The notes below the pieces were generated by a model, which was not told the DNA's origin, ran no database searches, and saw only the letters and a program-made list of their open reading frames with translations. Below are positions 21,365 through 32,542 of a DNA stretch of 64,000 nucleotides, in pieces. Location of the stretch: assembly GCA_001600615.1 (NCBI GenBank), contig BCKK01000002.1, positions 87,609 through 151,608 on the forward strand, read 5' to 3'. The translations under genes and the position numbers were made by a program. The number at the start of each line of letters is the position of its first letter. Position 1 is the stretch's first letter. The stretch comes from Dioszegia crocea (taxonomy: Eukaryota; Basidiomycota; Tremellomycetes; Tremellales; Bulleribasidiaceae).

Positions 21365-24300
21365 ATGTCTTTGCGCCTACGCCAGGCCATCCCAGGACAA
21401 CCGAGCGTCAGGTCTTCGCATGGGCTTACGACGCTATCTGTTGATGGAAAGCCTTACATCGTGCGTTGCTCGTCCCAAGGATCGCACACCCTGACGTATC
21501 TAGGCATATATCTCGGCGTCCAATGTTGTGTTACTCGACCATGAGCTCGAGCTTACCAGTACACTCCCATTCTGGTCTGCACTGCCTCATCGAGCTGCAT
21601 CGTCATCGAAGCAGGAAGTAGAAGGCGTGATCGCCAATAAGCTCGACGGACTGGTTCGTGCCTTTCACACTGAGGAATCGGAGGGGATAGCTGAATGACG
21701 GCAGATCATTGCTTGGAGCGGAGTTCATGCTGTCCTGTGGCACAGTGTGAAGACGAAGGGTATTAGTGAATGGAAGACTCACTCGACATTGGTACTCTCT
21801 GCCCCAGTCACCTGTTTGGACTACAAATCTGGTACGCTTCTCGATGCCAATTGCGAGTGTGACCTGAGCTGATCGCTAGGCATTCTTACCATAGGTACCC
21901 GAAACGGTGTCGAACTATGGAGACATAATCCACAGTCCGCAATCGTGGTATGGGACAGGGTCTGGGAGAGGTGAGATTCAGCCGAAGATGGATCTGACGG
22001 AGCAGACAATTACCGAGCCCCAGCTCTATTGCCATCTCGCCCGCTTCAGGACATATCGCATGCTTCTCCAAGGTGTGTATTACCATCTCTGAGACGGAAT
22101 CATCTTACTGATCCGTCGAAGTCTGAAAGATGTGTCCGTGTCTTGACGATCAACGTCCAAGGACAACTGTCCGGTATGCCTCAGGAAATGCGGCACCCGA
22201 GGGAATTGCAATGGATAGGTTGGAGAAAACCGCGCTCGTCTACGTGAGTGGCCCGTAATTCTTACCAGATCTGAGCTGAACATTGGTAGCAGTGGAGATG
22301 CCCATCTATACACTATCACTTCCAACTCGGTCTTGCGAATATACGCACCGGTGCTCGATGATCCGGCGTGGTTCCAGCTACACTCAATATTGGACGGACG
22401 GGCGTTTGTTAGGACGGGCAGTGAGGGTGCAAAGGGGTCAAAGGGGAAGACGACCGTGGCTACAGAGTCAAAGGGACGGATATGGCCCTTGGAGGCGGAT
22501 ATAGTGCGGGAAGCTCTTGAGCGGGCGCTCAGCGAGGGTGAGGGGAACGGTCCGCAGGAAGGAGTCCGCAAGACGATGGAAACTCTTTTGGGAGAAGAGA
22601 CAGACTTGGTCTTTTGGGTCGGGGACGATGGCGCCCTATCTGTACGATCGGTTTTAGTGAGTTGATCCTTCGGCCCAGGTGAATCAAGCTGATGGCGCAG
22701 AATATGGATCGCAAACCGCCGACGCTGCTCAAATCAGTTCCACTGGCACACACTTGCTTGCCTCCAGGTGCATTATCGGCTACACATCGATCTCCACCAC
22801 ATCTGATGTTATTGCCAGGCTCTGCAAGCCTACTCGCCATAAATCCTCCGACCGACATTGCCCCACACATCCAATCTATACCCATCTCACTTCCCTCTAT
22901 ACTCGCTGGCCATGCTACAGCGCTCTCGCCTACTCCAGCCTCACCTCCAGAGAACCCTCGTCCGGTACAGCTACATTCCGACATCCGATCTCTGGTCCGG
23001 ACACCGAACGGTCGCGGTCTACTGGCCGTCTCCGAGTCAGGCGAGATAGGTGTTTGGGCGAAACTTCAGCGGGGAAGACCTAAGAGAGGTGTCAAACAGC
23101 TCAACACTCTCGTAGGACGGGGTCGTTGGATGACTGAGCCCTCGGCACCTCCCGATATATGTGCAATATTCGCCAAGGGCCGGGCTATTGTCACTTTCTC
23201 CCATCCTCCAGACGCACCTCGGATAACGCTTCAACACTTGGATCCGGACGCTACGTCACCTACACCAGCCGTTTCGCTGCCTGACTTCCACATTCCACCA
23301 GGAGAGACGATCAAGATGATTATGGCGGTGTCGGATATTGATGATGGGCGGAGTGGGGCCGGGCGGAGGACTGAGCGAGCCTTCATCATGGCTGTCAGCG
23401 GGTCGGGCGAGGCGTGGGTCTGGAGCGTGATTTCCCGACGGGACGTTTCTGAGGATGAGAGCTCGGAGAAAAGTGTACCAGATATCCGGCTCTTATCTCG
23501 GTACACATTGCCGGTCGAGGCTGGAGGTAATCCCGGTCGGCCACCGATACTTGTTCTTCCGGTGGATCCGATGGGCTGGCATCAGTCCATAGTGGATTGG
23601 AAGACGGATACTCCGCTGCAGGATATGGTGCTCACCATCTCGGAGGCGGGTGTGCTTGAATTTTGGAGGCCTAGGCTGTGCCATCACATCGCGCAGGGAG
23701 ACAGTCGGATTGCCAACACATCCGGCAATGAGGATGGGAATGGCTTCAGCAAGGAGGCTGCCTGGATCAGGAGCGGTCTCGTACATACCGGCATTTCCCA
23801 CATCAAGATGGCGCGATGCAGTTCGAGGAAAAAGACAGTACTGGTCAGGGTTGGCCATGGAGGAGAGCAGGAGATGACAATTTGGGATTCGAATGTCAGC
23901 GAATTTTCGACCGGCCTGGAATTGTCGAAAATTTACGGGTGAGTGATGCTGTTTGCGAAAAGTATCCGATGATTATTAACGATGGTAGGAAAGATGAGGT
24001 TATCCAAGATCTGGATTGGACAACAACATCCGATCTGCAATCTGTCCTTGCTGTTGGATTCCCGCACAAGGTGGAGCTGGTCTGCGAGCAGCGTATGAGC
24101 TATGTGGATGATACGCCTGGATGGGCTACATTTGTCACCATTGATCTCAAGCAGTAAGCTCCAAGCAATTCCTGACATAGCCGGTATAGGAGCTAATCGT
24201 AGATACACCACAGTGCCGATCAACGATTCGATATGGCTGGCCGGCGGTTCACTTGCCGTAGGCTGCGGGAATCAGCTATACCTCTTCAGCCGCTTCATCG

Positions 24301-26568
24301 ACCGCCAGTCCCCGCCGTCAACGCCTGAGTTCTCAAAAAGGAAAGCTCACGACGAAAGCGATGATGTCGAAGACATTTTCCAACTTATCGCACATCAGAA
24401 TGGACCCCTGTTGGATTATCATCCGACTGTACTTGCACAATGTCTGCTCTGGAGTAAGTCTTTCAGCTGAGCGATCTGACCTGAACATGGCTTATCAAAA
24501 CAGACAAGCTGGATCTGGTCAAAGAAGTATTGGTCAGCCTGAGACGTAGTCTACAGACATGCGAAGAGGAGGGATCCAAACCGCTGGTGTTCAAACGCCT
24601 TGACCCGATGTCCTTCTCGACACGAGCAACTAGCACTCTACGGACTGGAAAGAAGCTCGCGCCGAAATACGAGTCCTTATTCGACACTGCGCCTGATCCA
24701 AGCAGCAATGATGACGATACCGGAGGTTTCAACCAAAGCACCATCAGCGATCTCATCGAGCGACTGGAAAGTAATACCGTCTACATTCCCTTGTCCTCGA
24801 ATGAGCTATCCATGCTCGCTACCTTGGCTCAAGCCACTGTCGAAGTTGAACGCCAACGTCGATCTCTCGATATATGCGGTCTTCGATACCTCATCTCAAT
24901 TCGCATGTTTGTCAACTACAATCGGCTGCAAGGGCGAATCAGCGGTACGGCCACGCCCGCTTCCTCGGGATCTGCGAGACCAGCGGCAAGGTTATCATTT
25001 CGGAATATTGTGTGGGCGACACATAGCGAGAGTGATGATGTTCTCTTGGCGGCGGCAACAGAATGTTGTGAGGGTGGAAAGATGTTCTGGGCCGATGCAA
25101 AGCGATTGGGCGTGTTTTTGTGGATGAAGTCTGCCGAAGCCAGTGTGAGTCCTACCTGATACAGTCGCGTAAGGATCTTGTTGACTGACCGGCAGAAATC
25201 GCAACTGGAAATACTGGCTCGTAACAGATTCATGATGGACGAAGACCGAGATCCGACTTGCTGCTCGCTCATCTTCTTTGCGCTGGGCAAGAAGAAGGTG
25301 GTACATGGTCTATGGAGACAGGCGCCGGGGCACAAGGAGCAGAATCTCATGCTCAAGTTCCTGGCGAATGACTTTGAGCTGGAGAGGTGGAAAGTCGCAG
25401 CTACCAAGAATGCGTATGCTTTGCTCAGTCGGCAGAGATATGGTGCGTACTTGCAGAATTCTGGCGATTATACTCGGGCTGATCAATTGCAGAGTATGCA
25501 GCGGCATTCTTCATGTTGGCTGGCAGTCCCAAAGACGCAATCACCATCGTTCTTCGCCAGCTCGACGATTGGCAATTGGCCTTCGCGCTCGCTCGGGTTG
25601 TGGAGAACGGGACGGAGGGGCCCATGGTCAAGTGGATATTGTCAGATACGGTGATACCGCTCGCATTTGCTGGGGGTCATCGCTGGTTGGCAACTTGGGC
25701 ATTTTGGACTCTTGGTCGGCGAGATCTGGCTGTGCGGGTTCTTATTGTAAGTCTATGCTTTGACAAAAGGTGGTTGTCCCGCTAACGATTGCAGTCTCCT
25801 ATGAGCGATGTGGCTTTAGACTGGAGTGAGGGGAAATCAATACCGGTCGGAAATCCCGAGAATGACGATCCGAGCTTGCTGTTGCTATTTCAATACCTGA
25901 AAAGCAGAAGTTTGCAGACTGCGAAGGGGACGAGCGAAATCAAAGGAAAGACAGAGTTTGACTTCGTTCTGCACAATGCGAGGGTATTCTGCAGGATGGG
26001 TAAGCCTTCTTGCTGGAAACCGTCAAAGTGATGCTCACTATTCAAAGGCTGCCATCCTCTCGCTTTGGATCTCATACGATCGTGGTCATTCGAGCGACCC
26101 TTCTTCCCTCTAGTCCGACCTCGTACCAGAAGTCGGCTGCTTTCCTCTGCCCCAACTCTTTCAGACGCTTCTCGCATTGCCAGTCCGAGCCCCAAGCCCG
26201 TCCGACCTTCCCTCGAGAGCGCCTCTCCGTCCTTCACCCGCACTCGGCGGCCATCGTTCATGCTCTCCTCTCATGGCAGGCGGGAGAGCATGGTAATGGA
26301 TATGGACGTGATGACGGTGGAAGAGAGTGCAAGCGTCGCCCCCACAAGACCGACAAGTCCTATCAAGGCCGGCTTGGGAGGGGTGTTCGAGGATGAGGAA
26401 AGCGATGGTGCATATAAGCTGAATGGCCAGGCTGGGAAAATGGACAAGGAGGAGGAGAAGAAGAAGGAAGAAGTACAAGCACCGAGGAAGATGGGAAATT
26501 TAATGAAGGAGCTGAAGCAGGATGTACAGCAAGGGGCTATGGAGTTCAACATGGACAACTTCTTCTAG
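21365..26568 (+). CDS. RAV1: RAVE complex subunit Rav1 (rabconnectin-3/DMXL family)
   Basis: Fifteen exons (21365..21460, 21504..21653, 21705..21831, 21880..21970, 22006..22072, 22122..22243, 22290..22656, 22701..23938, 23989..24153, 24203..24453, 24504..25144, 25196..25442, 25493..25746, 25795..25999, 26048..26568) stay in frame for 1513 residues. The N-terminal half has WD40-type blades (HAVLWHSV, LTIGTRNGVELWRH, SSIAISPASGHIACFSK). The C-terminal half has the Rav1 helical domain: WADAKRLGVFLWMKS, LEILARNRFMMDEDRDP, CSLIFFALGKKKVVHGLW and KFLANDFELERWK. In yeast, RAVE (Rav1, Rav2, Skp1) reassembles the V1 and Vo sectors of the vacuolar ATPase after glucose return. The start gives MSLRLRQAIPGQP, similar to the yeast N terminus. 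One intron uses an unusual GTTCGT donor at 21654. Confidence 0.9.
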
Positions 26569-26616
26569 GCGAGCAGCCGTGTCGGTAGTAGATACATCAT
26601 GCACATCCTAGAAATA

Positions 26617-29600
26617 TCACCATTGTGGAATCCACCCTAGAACATAGCCTGAGATGGTCAGAAGGGCAGAGCCAGTTGAAGTCAAGAGCACTCACCCTGG
26701 GCTAGATTAGCAGGATCTGTCGCCTCAGCAATCAAAAGCTGAACCTGTTCCTGAATCTCTAACGGTTGCTCTGAGCCATTCTCATGACCTAGAGAAGTCG
26801 CGTTAGCGTATGTCTTCTCCACGCTTAGACGAGAGGCTCACCCGCCAGCTTCCGCTCGATGGCTGCCAAAACTTTCAGCGCCCTCGCATTCGTCATTGCG
26901 CCCCCGGCGACTTTGGCCACCCAACTATCGTTTGTGTAATCAACATCAACAAGACTGTTATCGATTCGGGTGTAAATGTCCAGATCACCCTCTTTGCGGG
27001 GTATGGCTGGAGCGACGCTCTGACCCACCGTCCGAGTCACTGGTGTTGGGTTCAGCCGCATTGTCTGGTCTTGACATGTTTGCTGTACATAAGGTTGAGT
27101 AGTTGTTGTTTCGGGTGTGGCGTCGACTGCGGTAGAAGGAGTTGTGTTTGCCTGGTCATTCAGCCCGAGTCGACGTGAACGCGGAGAAAATTCACGTACC
27201 GTCCAATGTAGCAGCGGATCATAGAGGAAAGCTTCCAACATCGCGAGCAGAGTACCTCTATTCTCTCTGAGGACCTCCATGGTCAATTTTGACGCCTTCT
27301 TGTAGCTCCCTCGAGTCCCAGGAACAGCATGACCTTTGTGGCTGACAAGCTACAGGTTTAGCGATCAGACTGCTGAAAGGTTTGACCGGAAACTCACCTC
27401 GAACGCATTGGTCATCATTCGCGTCAATCGGAAGGGGACCTTTTCAGGCAAGTAAGAGCGATCCTGAGACACACAGAAGAGCTGGGAATTAGCTCTTTGG
27501 CTTTACACAGAGAAGGCGAAGAGCAAAGATAGACGAACATCACCAAAGTCGATGTGCAGTGCTCCCCAGGTCAGCTGGTCAACCAGAATGTTTGAGCCAT
27601 GCCGGTCTCCCAAGCCGATGACATGTCCAACAAAGCCTGCAGCTTGTCAGCTGACAAGACGAAGACGGCACTTGAAATTTGATGAGCTTACTACCGACGC
27701 CCAAGGTCCGAGCAAAATTTGTGCGCCTTCGGATCCATATCTCGGACGATGGACTTCGTTGCCACAGGATGTCTTTCAGCTCGCCTGGGGAAGCATCAGC
27801 TCGGCGGAGGAAATCTCTTCATCGGCTTTGACCTACTTTGTTTGGAATGGGACCACGCGGCGTTCAGGCGCTTCACCTTTTCAGGAATGCTGAGCTTGTC
27901 GTAACGGTCCATCTCCGCCGACATATCCAGACGAGGCTTGTCGTGCAGAGAATCAAAGTTTTCAGGCTCATACTGCCGAGTCAGCGTCATCAAACATGGA
28001 CTGCAGGAGAAAGCCATGAGCTGACTCACTCCAAGCATTGAAGCTAGCTCTTTGTCACTCAAACTGCTGTTCTTGTTCTTCTCCCTGTTGGCTTGAATCA
28101 TACCCTGCAGCCTAGTATGTCAGCCGGTAAAGCGGAACGACCCCGAAGATCGAACTCACTGCTGAGTGTTCGGAACCCAGCTCAAAAGGCCTGCCGAAGG
28201 GGACAATGGGATGACCTGGTAAGGCAGCAAGTGTAGATTCCGGCTGAACGACCCTTCGCTATGGTTGAGGAGCGTGTTGATGAGGGTGAACAGCTGCATA
28301 ATACGCTCGTCTCCTCGAAGATCCTCATTTCCTGCAGGGTCAGTCCATGGCATGGCACATTTCTTCTCACTCACCTTTGAGCAGGAAAGTAAAGTCTGTA
28401 TAGTCGTCCCGCTGAGAGCGCCACGATCGAATTGACAACTTCCTGGGCAACATCTTCGAGTTGAGAATGTCGACAGTGGCCGGAAACGAGTCGATGAATG
28501 CCTGATCATCGAGTTTGGTCTGAGGATCATATTCGCCTGGAAGAATCAGCTACGACATAAGGAAATCTAGGTGGCGCATACCTGGGACAGTCAAGATGCA
28601 ATCCCGCAAGGCTAGTAACTTCGGCGCTGTGTCGCGCAGCAACAGCTTTGGATGAGGACATTTGTACTGCTGCGCAATAGCCGTGTCGAGATTACCGAAC
28701 AGCTTGTACAGCTCAGTGTAGGCAGTATTGACATAGCCGACCGAGCGGGTAGACCTATACCGCCGAAGGACGGTGTAGATGGAATCGATGTGCCGCCCGA
28801 ACCGCTGTACGAACGCATCCTCGTCGGGAGTTTCAGGATGAGAAAGCGATTTGTAATCCTCCTTCCATGTTTCCGGTACCTCATGCCATGCGATCTCCAT
28901 GAGATCTGTTCTGGGGAGGCACTTATCAATGAGGCTCCGCCATCTGTAATGTGAGAATGCGTCCGAAGACGTCGACGTAATGACTCACTTCTCCATCCAC
29001 GACGTCGACACTCGGATCAGCTCCCTTCCGATCGTTTCAGCCTGCTTGACGAGCGCTCCGCCATCTTTCATCGTGCAGATATGATCCATAACGATCTTCG
29101 CAGCATCTCTATGCTCTGCCTTGCTCTGACTGGCGGTTAATAAGGGCCAGATGATTGCGTGTGGATAGGCGGAAGCGATATTCTTGAGAAGGCCGACGAG
29201 GACGGCTTGGAGGTCGCGATGCTGGGTGCCTAAGCGAGCGATGAGTTGAGGAACGGCGGTGAGCCATAATGACACTGGGGTCAACGCGAGCTGGTGTTCC
29301 GCCTCAATCAAGACCGAATCCGCCTCGCCGTATCGAAACCAAATAGTAACGAGACGAAGAAGAGCTTTGATCATCTTCACTGGGGATGCTTCGGCGCGGA
29401 TAGCCTGGAAGAGACCGCGTATGGCAGGGACCACTATCATAGATCAGCCAGCGCACATCTCCAGACCTTCAGACAGCAAACTTACCGTAATTATTGATAG
29501 CTACTGGGTCTTTCCGATCGTGGTTCTTCGTCTCAAAGATGGCCATCGCAGCGGCAGACAGGGAGAATGAACCAGTGAACCTATATGTCAGTCGAGTTCG

Positions 29601-32402
29601 CTTGGCTTCAGTATGCCGGTGTCTACTGACCATGAGTCGTCGAGCTTTGAGGATAAGCAGTAGAATCTGTACACCTCGGAGGCAGGGTCCTGTTCTTGTC
29701 AGCGAGCCGCTCATGCTGATCAGAAGGCAGGTTTCACGAACAGATATCCAGTTGGGACCCTGAGTGACCTCCGTCCACTCTCCGAGCCTGCACATGAACC
29801 TGGCCATCCTCCTCCTAGCTGATTTCTCAAGGTGCTCAACGGAAAGCAGGGGCCGCATTCCCAAGCCTTCATCCATGAAGGCGCGCTCGTCGACTCGATG
29901 GTGCTCAAGATAGGCGGAAGCATGTTTGTAGAGTCTGGTGCGGAGCTCGCGGCTGGCTGTTCCGTCCTGTCGGTCGCTTGCATCTTTCCAGCTGTCGGAT
30001 CAGTCTATGCAAAAGTGTACGCAATATTTTGCACTTACAGCAACCTTAGCCTCACATACTCCACCTTACATCCCTGGAGATCAGTCTCGGAACGATCGAC
30101 AGCCTTAATATATGACTTACCGGCGGCGATATCTCCGGCGTGACTAGTTCGATAATCTTCTGAGCAACGTTGTGTTTTCCTTGACTCTCGCACAATTTGG
30201 CACATTCCAGATACGAAGACTGCAGCTCCAACACAGTCGGCTCGCACGCAAGGCGCCAGATTTGCAGTCGGCGCAACCAAGAGTTACTGTCGGGATGACT
30301 GCGTTTGAATCTGGCGCGCCAATTTGTGAGAATTGATTGTCGCTGGTCCGGCTGGGATTTATAGGTCATGACTTCGGACAGTTCGACCAGATATTCTGTC
30401 TTGGCCAGCGTTTTGCCGGCCTCTGCGGGGCCGATAGTGATACACTGCTGTAATTCGTCATACGCCAATGTCTGTGCTTTAGAAATGTGCTGGAATGCTG
30501 GAGCGTATTGATTTGCGTTGACGTCGATGATGGCTTTGTAGAGCGACTTTGATGTTCCTTTGGGGTGGAAAGCAAGATAGTCTGACATAGCTTCGTAGTC
30601 GTTCTAAACGTATCAGCCAGTGATCATGGGTCTGCTTACCATATGCCACGCAGCCGCAGTCGCCCAATGTGACGTGTTTCGCCGCTCATAGTCAGTAAGA
30701 CCTTCATACATCGCTTGAGCGAGGTCGTAGCCCTTTTCGAATTGACCCATGGCATGATCTACATTGTCAGTCTCATCTGGCCAAGCCTACTTGGAGAGTC
30801 CACTCACAACACAGCATTCGAGTATTGAAGGACCCGAACGTATCCACCACGCCCTTGTCGATGACCTCCTGTGCATCTAATGCCTTGTCCCATTCACCGA
30901 GTTGCGTGATCCACATGGGGTCTGGCGGTGTATCGTAATCGTCCTGGAGCCACATGAGGGAGCTCCATGCCGAGTCGTAGCCCGAAGAGCCAATACTGCT
31001 GGATCAGCTACCTTGACGGCGGGCGCGCTTCACATACCGTATATTTGCCTCGACCAAATCCCCGATACGCTCCGCCGTCATTGTTCTTTCCGCCTCGGCC
31101 TCAATATACCATCTGTAGGGCGAGTCAGTGATGGCACCCATCTCGCGATGGGCACTGAACTTACAGGCATGCCGCTGACAAGCTCCCGTGCAAATCTCCC
31201 AAATCCGACATTGCACATGCTGTCGCCGCGTCAAGTACTTCTTGAGACATCATCTTTTTCTCCTTCGCCAAAAAGATGAGCAGCTCCAGTAAGACGTCCA
31301 TTACCGCCTTACTGGTCGTTGGATCGGCCAGTAAGCGAATGAGAGTGGTGTCCACCTCTTGTTTGAATGCCTCATCCCCCTCGATCTGATTGTAGCACAA
31401 TAAGAATGCCGTCTGGAAGAGGTCTTCGTGGACCTGAGTGTCCAGCTAACTCGTCAGCGTCAAACCATGTATACGCACACTCACTTTCCAAGTTATGATC
31501 ATCTCTGGTGAGCCACTTGCCTCCATCGTGGCCCGATACAGATTGGAAAGCCACGTATCGTGAGGCTCAAGACATGTCGCGAACAAAGTACTCGTCCACG
31601 CGTGTCTTACATCACGAGTGTGGAGAGGCAAAATACCGCTGAGTATCTCGCTCAGGACGGGATGTTGCTTGGGTGTTTGGGGGGAATCGACAGTGCTAGT
31701 CAGAGTAGCAAGAGCTGTGGAAGTCTACACATGTCAGCTTTTCAATGAGCTGCAAAGCCATCGAGTGCTTACAGTAAGCGCCGTGATGCTATCCTCCTCC
31801 TTGATCAGGTCCAACGCCATGCATTGATCCACCTTCCTGAGCTCCGGCGTACCCTCAATGCCATCACACGACAGCAGCGCTTTCAGAGGCTTAACAAAGC
31901 AGCTCTTCATTGGGTCGACGATGACAGACACTTCGGCTAGCAGCCTGAGTCCGGCGAGGATGACTTGCGGTGTGCGGTTTGTGCTGATGCCCTTGAGGAG
32001 AAGCGGCATCCAGATAGAGGAAGTCATCGCCATCGTCCGGCGAAGTTTCTGATCAGCGAGCATCTTAAGTCCCTCGAGCCAGACAGCATCGTCGTCCGGT
32101 GCTAGGGTCATGCCTTGACAGATGAGGGGGACAATCCGGGAGAAGATTACCTGTGAGGAGTGGCTGGTCATATCGAGGGTGTTCGAGCGCACTGGCCAGT
32201 GAAACGTTGCCGCTCCCGACTGTAAGTAATAGTGAGCGAAGGTAAGCCATCGAGGGTCTCTTCATAACGACTGCCTGTATCGTTGATCCTTTGATGAAGG
32301 TGAAGGTACACTCCTTTGTCACCCCACCGCTCCCGCATCTTTCCACCAAAAATGCGTTGTCGGCTATCTCCGCGAGGTGGTCGACAGCTGGCGGCCTCCC
32401 TC
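26617..32402 (-). CDS. TLK1: TOR-like phosphatidylinositol-3-kinase-related kinase (TLK1 type)
   Basis: More than twenty short introns interrupt this gene; the 5' end is unresolved. Order: a short HEAT-like part (about 31.2-32.4 kb), FAT-type helical repeats (about 29.0-31.2 kb), a divergent FRB segment (about 28.7-29.03 kb), the kinase domain (about 26.9-28.5 kb) and a FATC tail. Kinase motifs are TOR-like and intact: [51 protein letters not shown]. The last exons (26788..26696, 26648..26617) give ATDPANLAQ then [10 protein letters not shown], ending in Trp as FATC requires. ATR/Mec1 was considered, but the motifs fit TOR. Cryptococcus is known to carry Tor1 plus a second TOR-like kinase, Tlk1. 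The protein would be about 1,600-1,700 residues, well short of canonical TOR (about 2,400). The reading frame is open up to a probable acceptor at 32403-32404; the first in-frame ATG is at 32265. Confidence 0.82.
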
Positions 32403-32542
32403 CTAGTTAGTGCCTGTCTGAGTCGCCATTACCTCTACGCGTGCCTCTCAGCAGCGCACTCTGCGCCGGTCATTCACTTCCCACAGAGCCTTCTAAGTGG
32501 GCCACGAGTCGATGAAATCGGCCGGAAGAAAGAGGAGTCAAG
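32403..32542. promoter_or_regulatory. Very short divergent interval between the TOR-like kinase and the TBC gene
   Basis: Only about 140 bp separate the recognisable TOR-like coding frame (left) from the TBC-gene ATG at 32543 (right). No TATA box is obvious. Any first exon of the kinase would have to lie here or overlap the TBC gene. Confidence 0.45.

Noticed and set aside
26617..32402. Assignment as ATR/Mec1 (Rad3) instead of a TOR-like kinase
   Set aside because: The first look at the FATC tail suggested ATR, but [18 protein letters not shown], the FRB-like segment and [14 protein letters not shown] match TOR, not ATR.
32204..32402. TOR-like kinase declared a pseudogene because its 5' end lacks a clear ATG
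   Set aside because: The catalytic and FATC motifs are intact across many exons with correct splice phases, which argues for selection; only the start is unresolved.
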